NCBI RefSeq assembly: GCF_002312815.1 | Contig: NZ_NKQJ01000004.1 | Location: forward strand, 186,001-250,000 | From: Agaribacterium haliotis | GTDB lineage: Bacteria; Pseudomonadota; Gammaproteobacteria; Pseudomonadales; Cellvibrionaceae | Length of the DNA: 64,000 nucleotides | Reading direction: 5' to 3' | Shown: positions 1-8,483 of the stretch, one piece after another | How positions within the stretch are numbered: position 1 is the stretch's first letter | How the letters are laid out: the number at the start of each line of letters is the position of its first letter | Program-made: the position numbers and the translations under genes | The notes under the pieces: generated by a model | Databases searched by the model: none | Seen by the model: the letters and a program-made list of their open reading frames with translations, nothing else | Told to the model about the DNA's origin: nothing

Positions 1-2910
1 GAGAACACCGAAGTTGATCTGAGCTGGGCCGGTATCGACGGCAACGCGATTCAGAGCGTAGACATTCGTCACCTCTATCTCGACGAGAATATCGATGCGC
101 ATCCGGGCACTGGTATTGGCAAGCCAATTATGGCCGAAGCCGAGCTTGCTGAATTGCCTGAGTCTTTGGTGGTCGGTGCAGACTCAACCATCATTCTCGA
201 TATCCAGTACGCCAATGCCATTAACCCGGCGTTTAACAACAACGAAACTAAGTTCAGCGCTGAGCCTCTGGCCGCTGCCGCACCTCACCGTGTCGGCGCC
301 AACGGTTCAACTGTTACGGCTCAAGTGAACGGCGTATCTAAACCAGCTAAAGGTGAAGCCCAGCTGCGTGTTACTGCCGCGTTTTTTATGAGTCACTTCG
401 GCGATAGTGGTGTTGAGCGTTCCTGGTTAAAAATCAACGGCAATGACGTAGCAATCGACAACGATCTGCGCGGTGAAGGTCAGGATGCAAATATTCTTGC
501 GACCCTGGAATTCCCGTTCCCTGTTGAATACCTTGCCGACAACGGCAATAACACGGTTGAGTTCAGCTTCCTGCCTGCCGGCGATCTGGCAGCCATGGCG
601 ATTCAGGTGTGGGATTTCGATAAAGACATCACCCGTTCAACGCCTGCGACGGCGGTTGTTCCTGTTAGCGGCTTCAGTGTTGCTGAAAACAGCCTGAACC
701 TGAAAGTGAGCACCTCACAAGCGTTGACTTCAAGCTTTGCGCCTGCGAATGCTTCAAACAAAGTGGTCAGCTGGACTTCCAGCAACCCAAGTGTTGCTTC
801 GGTTGATCCGAATGGTGTTGTCACCGGTACCGGTGTGGGTTCTGCAACGATTACTGCGGTATCTGTAGATGGTTCTATCTCCGACACAGTCAGTGTCAGT
901 GTTGCCCAGCTAGTTGCCGACAGTGTTGGCATTGTTGGTGTTCCCAGCAGTCTCTACGTAGGTTCTTCCAAGCAGTTGAGCGCTGCGGTTCGCCCCATCC
1001 ACGCACCGGATCGCGCAGTAACCTGGCGCTCGTCGAATACCGATGTTCTAACGGTTGATGCCAACGGCGTTGTTGAAGCGGTTGGTCAAGGTACTGCGGC
1101 CATTACCGCAACGACCAGCAATAATCTCAGCGCTTCGGTCAGCATCACGACTGAAATCCTGATGCCTGAAACGCTGATACTTGCTCCTGCTTCTACCCTG
1201 ATGCCTAACGGTGATTCGCTGCCTATTCAGGTAACTATCGAGCCGAGCAACGCCTCGTTGCAAGATGTTGTTTATACATCTAGCAAGCCTGGCGTTGCAG
1301 ATGTTGTTGGCGGTGATATTGTTGCTCTGAGCCAGGGCACTGCGACTATTACTGGTACGATAGCTGGCACTAACCTAAGTCAAAGCATCGCGGTTGAAGT
1401 TGTTGTTCCTCAAGGTTCAATGGTGTGGCGCGAAGCGGAAACCTTTGATGCTACTGGTGGTGCCACCGGTGGTGTTGAAATCAACGTGGCCGCGGGCAAT
1501 ACCAACTACAACCAAACCGGTGACTGGGCCGATTATGTTTGGAATTTTGAGCATGCCGGTACTTACCAATTTGCTCTGAGCTACGGCACGGTCATGGAAA
1601 GCTCAGGCATCGAAGTGTTGATTGACGGCGTAAGCAATGCTGCGTCTTCGCTGCAGCCGTCAGGCGGCTGGGATACTCACCAAGAGGTGGTTGTTAGCAA
1701 CGCAATCAATGTGCCTAGCGCCGGTGTGCACACCGTTCGCATACTCTCGGTCGGAGCGCCGGATGCGTTCCAGTGGAATGCAGATAAAATTGGCCTGCGT
1801 CTGTTGAAAGCGTCTGCTTGTGCGCCAAACTGCCCAAGCCCTTCGCCTTCTCCAGATCTGCCGAGCCCAAGCCCAAGTGCGTCTCCGAGCGTAAGCCCAA
1901 GCCCGTCGCCTTCAGCTTCTCCTATTGCAAGCCCGAGCCCAAGCCCCAGTGCGAGCCCTAGTGTCTCTCCATCACCAAGCCCTAGCCCTTCGGCTTCACC
2001 GGGCACAGGGCCCGGCGTGAGTGTTGTGGTTGAGTTGGAAGACTTTGCTGGTACTGGTAAAGACGGCGCCGCAGTTGCCTATGACACCGTCGTTGGCTTT
2101 AACAAGGCCGGCTCGACCATCAACTACAACACCACTGGCGACTACGCTGACTACAGCGTGACTTTTGAGCAGTCTGGTACTTACAACATCGTTCTCGACG
2201 TAGCTTCGCCAATGGCGGGTGAGCTCGGTGTGGCAGTAAGCCTCGACGGCACGCAAATCGCAGCTTCTGCTTTGGCTCAGACTGGCGATTGGGAAGTGTA
2301 TAACTCTCAGGTGGTTGCTACTAACGTAGCGATTGCTGCGGGCACTTACACCCTGCGTGTACAGAGCCAGGGCGCATCTGCGTGGCAGTGGAATGCTGAC
2401 AAGCTGAGCTTTAATTCAGTGAGCATCAGCGAGCCTAGCCCGTCGCCAAGCGCTAGTCCATCGCCAAGTACCAGCCCGGAGCCCAGCCCGTCGCCAAGCT
2501 CTAACCCAGGTGAGCCTGTGCTCACCGAAGGTGAAAACTTTGTAGCGACCGGCGGTACTCAGGACGGTTTCACTACCCGTACCTTCTGGGGAACCACGAC
2601 CTTCGCTGACCACGTACTGACCGGCGGTTGGGCTGACTATGAAGTCAGCTTCCCGGCTGACGGCAAGTACGACCTGAGCTTTATCGCTTCGACCATGGAA
2701 AGCAGCGACTCCAATGCCAAGATCTACATCGACGGTGTTGCGGTTGCTGAAGCCCCGGTTCACGGTAATACGCTCAATGTGTTTGTTGAGCACGACATTG
2801 CCAGTGGTCTGGACATTAGTGCCGGTACGCACACCATTCGTATCGAAGCGACTGGTTCCGTGCTGAAGTGGCACTTCTTCTTAGATAGCTTCACGTTTAC
2901 TGCTCAGTAA
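1..2910 (+). CDS. GH86 beta-agarase/porphyranase paralog 1, 5'-truncated by window edge
   Basis: The reading frame is open from base 1, and its first residues match the end of the GH86 catalytic region of the two closest downstream paralogs (SWAGIDGN, RHLYLDE), so the catalytic domain lies before the window. In window numbering residues 1-210 are the accessory beta domain, about 220-470 hold three Big2-like Ig repeats (SNPSVASVDPNGVVTGTG), and about 476-605 are CBM6 module 1. A Pro-Ser linker, CBM6 module 2 (about 677-810), a short linker and a C-terminal CBM6-like module (841-969, TQDGFTTRTFWGTTTFAD) follow. The product is expected to be a secreted endo-hydrolase of agar or porphyran, by family knowledge. 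Substrate cannot be decided here because the active site is not visible. A terminator follows the stop. Confidence 0.9.
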   Translation, partial: ENTEVDLSWAGIDGNAIQSVDIRHLYLDENIDAHPGTGIGKPIMAEAELAELPESLVVGADSTIILDIQYANAINPAFNNNETKFSAEPLAAAAPHRVGANGSTVTAQVNGVSKPAKGEAQLRVTAAFFMSHFGDSGVERSWLKINGNDVAIDNDLRGEGQDANILATLEFPFPVEYLADNGNNTVEFSFLPAGDLAAMAIQVWDFDKDITRSTPATAVVPVSGFSVAENSLNLKVSTSQALTSSFAPANASNKVVSWTSSNPSVASVDPNGVVTGTGVGSATITAVSVDGSISDTVSVSVAQLVADSVGIVGVPSSLYVGSSKQLSAAVRPIHAPDRAVTWRSSNTDVLTVDANGVVEAVGQGTAAITATTSNNLSASVSITTEILMPETLILAPASTLMPNGDSLPIQVTIEPSNASLQDVVYTSSKPGVADVVGGDIVALSQGTATITGTIAGTNLSQSIAVEVVVPQGSMVWREAETFDATGGATGGVEINVAAGNTNYNQTGDWADYVWNFEHAGTYQFALSYGTVMESSGIEVLIDGVSNAASSLQPSGGWDTHQEVVVSNAINVPSAGVHTVRILSVGAPDAFQWNADKIGLRLLKASACAPNCPSPSPSPDLPSPSPSASPSVSPSPSPSASPIASPSPSPSASPSVSPSPSPSPSASPGTGPGVSVVVELEDFAGTGKDGAAVAYDTVVGFNKAGSTINYNTTGDYADYSVTFEQSGTYNIVLDVASPMAGELGVAVSLDGTQIAASALAQTGDWEVYNSQVVATNVAIAAGTYTLRVQSQGASAWQWNADKLSFNSVSISEPSPSPSASPSPSTSPEPSPSPSSNPGEPVLTEGENFVATGGTQDGFTTRTFWGTTTFADHVLTGGWADYEVSFPADGKYDLSFIASTMESSDSNAKIYIDGVAVAEAPVHGNTLNVFVEHDIASGLDISAGTHTIRIEATGSVLKWHFFLDSFTFTAQ

Positions 2911-2968
2911 TCGCTGATGTGAAAAGTTTGCGGGTTTGAGCCAAGTTGTTCCGCCCGCGTCCCTCGAT

Positions 2969-2998
2969 ACCCGGTTGCCTGTGGCGCCGGGTTTTTTT
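2969..2998 (+). terminator. rho-independent terminator after GH86 paralog 1
   Basis: Arms ACCCGG and CCGGGT flank a 12-base loop and are followed by seven T. It lies 59 bases after the stop codon. Confidence 0.8.
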
Positions 2999-3070
2999 GT
3001 GTCTTTCCCCGCCAAAAGCCGTTTTTATTAAGCCGATATTTTTTACAGCATCTCGGATCTGAAAACGAGT

Positions 3071-3129
3071 GTTACCGTTTGATTACAACCAAAGTATGAA
3101 AAGCTGAAGGGTGTGATCCCTCCGGTAAC
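3071..3129. promoter_or_regulatory. Inverted repeat GTTACCG/CGGTAAC enclosing a small hairpin
   Basis: A perfect 7-bp inverted repeat (3071-3077 with 3123-3129) encloses a second stem, AGGG (3108-3111) with CCCT (3118-3121). It could be a folded leader element or an operator. Function is unknown. Confidence 0.3.
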
Positions 3130-3552
3130 AGGGGTAAAGAAGTAATGTGAAAGTTTTTTTATTCTTTTTTGTTATATGCGTAGTTGCAATTTGATTCTTT
3201 AGAGCATGGCTTGTGTCGTATTTTTCATCTAAAAGTTCCAGGTTTTTTACCTTTGTCTAATTTCTGAGGTTTCTTTTAGAGCTTTTAGGTCTAAATGGCT
3301 TTGTATACATTAAAAAAGCGGACAGAAGCTATGGACAGTTAAAAAGCCGCGCGCGTAGAGTCGGGACCGCTCAGTGGTTCCCACAAAGAACGTCTGATGC
3401 CAAGAAAAGCACTTACATATGGCTTTTCAAAAAAAACCTGTTTGTTCAAAGGTCTTGCGCCAAGCGTGTAAAGATTGTCTGACGATTAGGTGGGCGCTTT
3501 AAGGATGAAGGCTCTTTCAATGACGGAAGAGTTCTAACTATTAACTTAAAGC

Positions 3553-3600
3553 GATAAGAACCCCTAATTAGTTTCACCCGGCTACCCGGTCGTTCTTATC
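3553..3600. promoter_or_regulatory. 9-bp inverted repeat GATAAGAAC/GTTCTTATC upstream of GH86 paralog 2
   Basis: Perfect 9-bp arms at 3553-3561 and 3592-3600 are separated by 30 bases that contain two ACCCGG direct copies. It ends 93 bases before the start codon. It may be an mRNA hairpin in the leader or a regulator binding site. No regulator can be named. Confidence 0.35.
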
Positions 3601-3693
3601 AGCCTGAAAGCTACGGCTGAAGGCACATTGATAATAAGAATAATTGCATTTTAAAAGGCAAATTTCTCAATATAAAAATAATCCGAGGGATTT

Positions 3694-6600
3694 ATGTTTA
3701 AGAAGCATCCAAAAGCGCTATTAAGTAGCGTAATTGGCGCTGTTGTTGCCGGTGGTGTAGGCCTAGCTACATCGGCAAGTGCCGCAGTTCAAGTTGACAT
3801 TAACGCTAATGTTAAACACTCCGTAAATGGCGCCAACCAGTTTGAGCGCGAGCGTCGCATTACCATGCACGCCTCTCCAATTGAAAACGAATTTATTGGC
3901 GAGAAAGAAAAGCTTGATTACCTGATGGAGCTCGGTGTTCACTTTGGTCGCGACGCCGGTACTTCCATGTGGTACTTCAAACAAACCGAAGGTGACCCAA
4001 CTCGTCCGCCAGCTGCAGACGACGTATTCCCTTACGGTTTCCTTGACGAGCACAGCAGCGAAAGCTTGAAAACCCAGGTCGATGGTTATTATTACAACCT
4101 GGAGAACAAATACGTAGATTCGCAGGAATACTTCGATCGCACCAAGTACATGATCGGCGCGACTCAGCCTCACCCTGCTTTCCCTAACTGGTCTACCTAC
4201 AGTTGGTTCGGCGGCGGTCTCGACACCGAGAACCCATGGCGCCCGCGCACCAATGAGCAAACCGGTAAATGGGTTGCTGAATTCCTTGAAGAAGCCTACC
4301 TGCGCGAAGACGAAACCGGCCCTAAATTGCCTATGCCGCACTACTGGGAAGTCGTCAACGAGCCGGATATGCAGATGAACACCACTGGCCCCGAAGGCCA
4401 TGTGAACACCTGGGAAGCGCTGTTTGAATACCACAATGTAATGGCCGACGAGATCCGTGCGCGCCTTGGCAACAAAGCGCCAAAAGTTGGTGGTATGACC
4501 TGGGGTCTGCACGACTTCCACCTCGGCGATGCAACCGCCTTCGGTGCGCCTCGTTTGCAAAATGAAGCTCTGTTGACGGCCTTCTACGGCGCTGACACTG
4601 CTGATAACCAAGTTCTGAAAGACCGTATTCGCGGCGAATTTGCTGCATCACCTACGATGAGCGATTCCGATACCGGCCGCAGCTGGTACCAGTGGGATGT
4701 GATCTGGAAGCAATTCCTCGACACCGCTGGTGAGAACATGGACTTCTACTCTATCCACTTGTACGACTGGCCTCTGTGGCAAACCCAGGGCGGTAAAGTC
4801 CGTACCGGTGCGCACAGTGAAGCGGTTATGGACCTCCTCGAGTGGTACGACGACAAGATGGTTCCTGGTCCCAAGAAAGAAGTGATCGTTTCCGAGTTCG
4901 GTTCTGTAACCGGTTCTTACCAGGAAAACGGCACGACTATTGACCGTTCACGTATGCGCTGGGAAAAGCTGAAGCCTTTCTCACAAATGCAGATGCAGTT
5001 CCTCGAGCGTCCTGACTACATCACCATGTCTTTGCCTTTCGTAGTTGTTAAAGGCGCCTGGGGTGATCTCGGTAAAGAACAGCCGTATAGCCAGTCTATT
5101 CTCGATCGTGACTACAGCACCTGTGAATCTACTGCAGATGCGTACACCAACTGTACCTGGGAGTTCAACGAGAGCATCCACTGGTACGAGCTGTGGCGTG
5201 ACGTAGACGGTACCCGTCTCGACACCTACTCAAGCGACCGCGATATTCAGGTTGATGCCTACGTTAACAATAACGACAAGAACGGTGAGAACCACTTGTA
5301 CGTCATCGTTAACAGCATGGAAACTTCTGACACTGAAGTTGATCTGAGCTGGGCCGGCATCGACGGCAACGCAATTCAGAGCATCCAGATGCGTCACCTC
5401 TACCTCGACGAGGCGATCGACTCGGATAACAACCCTGGTAACGGTGTAGGTCAGCCAATTATGGCTGAAGCATCTCTGGCTTCTCTGCCTGAGTCTCTGG
5501 TAGTGGGTGCTGATGCAACCATCATCCTCGACATCGAGTACGCCAGCGCTATTAACCCAGCGTTTAACAACAACGAAACCAAGTTCAGCGCCGAGCCTCT
5601 GTCTTCTGCTGATCCGTATCGTGTTGATGCCAACGGTTCTACCATCACTGCTCAAGTAAATGGTGTTAGCAAGCCTGCTAAAGGTGAAGCTCAGATCCGT
5701 ATTACTGGTGCTTTCTTCCTGAGCCACTACAGCGACAGCGGTGTAGAGCGTTCTAGCCTGACCATTAACGGCAACGAAGTAGCTCTGGATAACGACCTGC
5801 GCGGTGAAGGCCAAGACGGTTTGATTCTCGCGACTTTGGAATACCCATTCCCGGTTGAGTACTTAGCTGCAGACGGCAACAACGTTGTTGAGTTCAGCTT
5901 CCTGCCTGCCGGTCAATTGGCCTCTATGGCGATTCAAGTTTGGGATCACGACACCGACATCGTTCGTTCAACTGAAGCGACTGAAACTGTTGCAGTTGAA
6001 GGCTTCAGCGTTGCTGAGAACAGCGTTAGCGTTAAAGTGACTCAGTCACAAGCTCTGACCTCTTCGTTCTCTCCTGCAAATGCGAGCAATAAAGTTGCGA
6101 GCTGGACTTCAAGCAACCCAAGCGTTGCCTCGGTAGATCCTAACGGTATGGTAACTGGTACCGGTGTTGGTACTGCGACCATTACTGCTGTTTCTGTTGA
6201 CGGTTCTATCTCTGACACTGTAAGCGTAAACGTAACAGCTCTGACTCCGGACAGCGTTGGTATCGTCGGTGTGCCTAGCACTTTGTTTGTTGGTTCAAGC
6301 AAGCAGCTGAGTGCCGCGGTTCGTCCTATCCACGCCCCCAACCGCTCTGTTGAGTGGAAGTCTTCTAATCCCGCTGTTATCAGTGTTAGCGCTTCTGGTG
6401 AAGTAACTGCTGAAGCTGCCGGCACGGCGACTATTACAGCCACTACCAGCAACGGTATTGCTGCAACGGCTTCTATCAGCGCTGAAATCCTGATGCCTGA
6501 AACTCTGAGCCTCGAGCCAGAAACGACTCTGATGCCTAACGGTGATTCGCTGCCTGTACAGGTTAGCATTAGCCCGTCTAACGCTTCTTTGCAGAATGTT

Positions 6601-8265
6601 AAGTACAGCTCTAGTAACCCAGGCGTTGCCGATGTAGTTGGCGGTGACATTGTTGCTCTGAGTGAAGGTACTGCGACGATTACCGGCACCATCGACGGCA
6701 CAAACCTGAGCGATACCATTACTGTTGAAGTTGTCGACCCTCAGGGTGCAATGGTTTGGCGTGAGGCTGAAACCTTCGATGCAACCGGCGGTAGTGCAGG
6801 TGGTTTTGAGCTGAACGAAGCTGCTGGCAACATTAACTACAACCAAACTGGTGACTGGGCTGATTTTGTCTGGAACTTCGAGCACGCTGGTATCTACCAA
6901 TTTGCCATCAGCTACGGTACTGAAATGACCAACGCTGGTATTGAAGTAAGCATCAATGAAGTTGCCAATGCTAGAGCTGGCCTGCCTGCGACTGGCGGTT
7001 GGGACATGCACGTAGAGACTGTTGTGAGCAACGCGATCAACGTTCCTAGTGCCGGTACCCACACTGTTCGCATCAAGTCTGTTGGTGTTGCTGAAGCGTG
7101 GCAGTGGAATGCCGATAAGATTGGCCTGCAGCTGCTCAAGGCCTCTGCATGTGCGCCTAACTGCCCAACGCCTGCGCCTAGCCCAAGTGTTGCGCCGTCG
7201 ACCGCGCCTAGCCCGAGCCCGTCTCCGGTAGTTAGCCCAAGCCCGAGCCCATCTCCGGTAGTTAGCCCGAGCCCAGCGCCTTCTGTTGCGCCTAGCCCGA
7301 GCCCGTCTCCGGTTGTGAGCCCGAGCCCAGTGCCTAGCCCAAGCCTGCCTCCTGTTGGCGGTGACGACGACGTAGTTGTTGAAATTGAAGACTTCGACAG
7401 CACCGGTCGCGACAGCGCTGCGATTGGCGGCGACAGCATCAACGGCTTTAACGTCAACGGTTCTACCATCAACTGGAACACCACCGGTGACTACGCTGAG
7501 TACACTGTTAGCTTCGCTAAGTCTGGCACCTACAACATTGTTCTCGATGTTGCGTCGCCGATGACTGGTGAGCTCGGTGTGGCTGTTAGCCTCAACGGTA
7601 CTCAAATTGCTGCCTCTGGCCTCAGCGCTACCGGCGACTGGGAAGCCTACGAGTCACAAGTTGTCGCTACGAATGTTGTGATCAGTGCCGGCACTTACAC
7701 CTTGCGTGTACAGAGCCAGGGTGCCTCTGACTGGCAGTGGAATGCCGACAAGCTGACTTTCAGCTTAGTTAGCAGTACTGAGCCTAGCCCAGAGCCCAGC
7801 CTTGAGCCGTCTCCAGTGCCTTCAGTTGAGCCTTCACCAGAAACTAGCCCCGCGCCAGACGCCGGTGAGCCAATTCTGACCGAAGCTGAAAACTGGGTTG
7901 CCACCGGTGGTACTCAAGACGGTTTCACCACGCGCACCTTCTGGGGCACCACCACCTTTGCCGATCACGTGCTGACCGGTGGTTGGGCTGACTATGAAGT
8001 GACCTTCCCTGCGAGCGGTAATTACGACCTGAGCTTTATTGCCTCATCTATGGAGAGCTCTGACTCCAATGCCAAGATTTATATCGACGGCGTTGAAGTT
8101 GCTGAAGCGCCTGTACACGGTGATAACCTCAACGTATTTAAAGAGCACGCCATTGCCAGTGGTTTGAACATTAGCGCCGGTACGCACACCATCCGTATCG
8201 AAGCAACTGGTTCAACTCTGAAGTGGCACTTCTTCCTCGACAGCTTCACTTTCACTGCAAAGTAA
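3694..8265 (+). CDS. Secreted multidomain GH86 beta-agarase/porphyranase, paralog 2
   Basis: This 1523-residue protein starts at an ATG with GAGGGA just upstream. The signal peptide runs to about residue 30 (ATSASAA). The GH86 catalytic domain fills about 35-560. The acid/base is expected at E223 in WEVVNEPDM and the nucleophile at E401 in VIVSEFGSV. An accessory beta domain reaches about 760, then three Big2-like repeats (about 768-1018), CBM6 module 1 (1024-1155), a Pro-Ser/Pro-Val linker, CBM6 module 2 (1226-1360), a Pro-Glu-Ser linker and a C-terminal CBM6-like module (1395-1523). GH86 enzymes are endo-acting on beta-1,4 bonds of agarose or porphyran; which one applies here is not decidable from sequence alone. 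It is the second of four tandem paralogs, with its own leader and terminator. Many Ala, Gly and Val codons end in T, which may reflect strong expression. Confidence 0.93.
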   Translation: MFKKHPKALLSSVIGAVVAGGVGLATSASAAVQVDINANVKHSVNGANQFERERRITMHASPIENEFIGEKEKLDYLMELGVHFGRDAGTSMWYFKQTEGDPTRPPAADDVFPYGFLDEHSSESLKTQVDGYYYNLENKYVDSQEYFDRTKYMIGATQPHPAFPNWSTYSWFGGGLDTENPWRPRTNEQTGKWVAEFLEEAYLREDETGPKLPMPHYWEVVNEPDMQMNTTGPEGHVNTWEALFEYHNVMADEIRARLGNKAPKVGGMTWGLHDFHLGDATAFGAPRLQNEALLTAFYGADTADNQVLKDRIRGEFAASPTMSDSDTGRSWYQWDVIWKQFLDTAGENMDFYSIHLYDWPLWQTQGGKVRTGAHSEAVMDLLEWYDDKMVPGPKKEVIVSEFGSVTGSYQENGTTIDRSRMRWEKLKPFSQMQMQFLERPDYITMSLPFVVVKGAWGDLGKEQPYSQSILDRDYSTCESTADAYTNCTWEFNESIHWYELWRDVDGTRLDTYSSDRDIQVDAYVNNNDKNGENHLYVIVNSMETSDTEVDLSWAGIDGNAIQSIQMRHLYLDEAIDSDNNPGNGVGQPIMAEASLASLPESLVVGADATIILDIEYASAINPAFNNNETKFSAEPLSSADPYRVDANGSTITAQVNGVSKPAKGEAQIRITGAFFLSHYSDSGVERSSLTINGNEVALDNDLRGEGQDGLILATLEYPFPVEYLAADGNNVVEFSFLPAGQLASMAIQVWDHDTDIVRSTEATETVAVEGFSVAENSVSVKVTQSQALTSSFSPANASNKVASWTSSNPSVASVDPNGMVTGTGVGTATITAVSVDGSISDTVSVNVTALTPDSVGIVGVPSTLFVGSSKQLSAAVRPIHAPNRSVEWKSSNPAVISVSASGEVTAEAAGTATITATTSNGIAATASISAEILMPETLSLEPETTLMPNGDSLPVQVSISPSNASLQNVKYSSSNPGVADVVGGDIVALSEGTATITGTIDGTNLSDTITVEVVDPQGAMVWREAETFDATGGSAGGFELNEAAGNINYNQTGDWADFVWNFEHAGIYQFAISYGTEMTNAGIEVSINEVANARAGLPATGGWDMHVETVVSNAINVPSAGTHTVRIKSVGVAEAWQWNADKIGLQLLKASACAPNCPTPAPSPSVAPSTAPSPSPSPVVSPSPSPSPVVSPSPAPSVAPSPSPSPVVSPSPVPSPSLPPVGGDDDVVVEIEDFDSTGRDSAAIGGDSINGFNVNGSTINWNTTGDYAEYTVSFAKSGTYNIVLDVASPMTGELGVAVSLNGTQIAASGLSATGDWEAYESQVVATNVVISAGTYTLRVQSQGASDWQWNADKLTFSLVSSTEPSPEPSLEPSPVPSVEPSPETSPAPDAGEPILTEAENWVATGGTQDGFTTRTFWGTTTFADHVLTGGWADYEVTFPASGNYDLSFIASSMESSDSNAKIYIDGVEVAEAPVHGDNLNVFKEHAIASGLNISAGTHTIRIEATGSTLKWHFFLDSFTFTAK

Positions 8266-8317
8266 GCTTTTCGAGATAACTTAGCCCGCTAGCGCGAGGC
8301 TAAGTCCGCCAAAAAAA

Positions 8318-8350
8318 ACCGGCCCCTTAAACAGGGTCGGTTTTTTTTTG
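8318..8350 (+). terminator. rho-independent terminator after GH86 paralog 2
   Basis: An 8-bp stem with one G-T pair (ACCGGCCC with GGGTCGGT) is followed by a run of nine or more T. It separates this gene from the GH2 gene. Confidence 0.9.
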
Positions 8351-8483
8351 CCTGCTTATTTGAATAGCTTATTGTTTTTAATAAAAAGCATTATTTTAAA
8401 GTTCAGCGGTTCAGTTTTTTAAAGGTGGCTTACCGGCGTGTAGACTAAGCTCGTATGCTTATTTTTATATGTTGGGAACATCT

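Larger units (their letters stand above)
2999..3693 (+). other. Long AT-rich leader upstream of GH86 paralog 2
   Basis: About 700 bases without a credible gene. The stretch has poly-T/poly-A tracts, a GC-rich hairpin at about 3363-3381 (GGGACCGC, loop TCA, GTGG-T-TCCC) and two longer inverted repeats listed separately. It probably carries the promoter and a structured 5' untranslated region. No promoter boxes could be assigned with confidence. A GAGGGA ribosome binding site lies just before the ATG at 3694. Confidence 0.5.

Noticed and set aside
3540-3640. c-di-GMP-I (GEMM) riboswitch
   Set aside because: Some words (AAAGCTACGG, ACCCGGCTACC) look similar, but the conserved core and the order of stems do not fit.
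3763-4611. 282-codon minus-strand frame inside the GH86 catalytic domain of copy 2
   Set aside because: It lies antisense to a strongly conserved catalytic domain, and corresponding antisense frames recur in the other copies as expected from shared codons.
6295-7605. 436-codon open frame on the minus strand inside GH86 copy 2
   Set aside because: It is a shadow of the repetitive Ser/Pro/Ala-rich coding strand; its translation is Arg/Asn-rich low complexity with no domain and no ribosome binding site.
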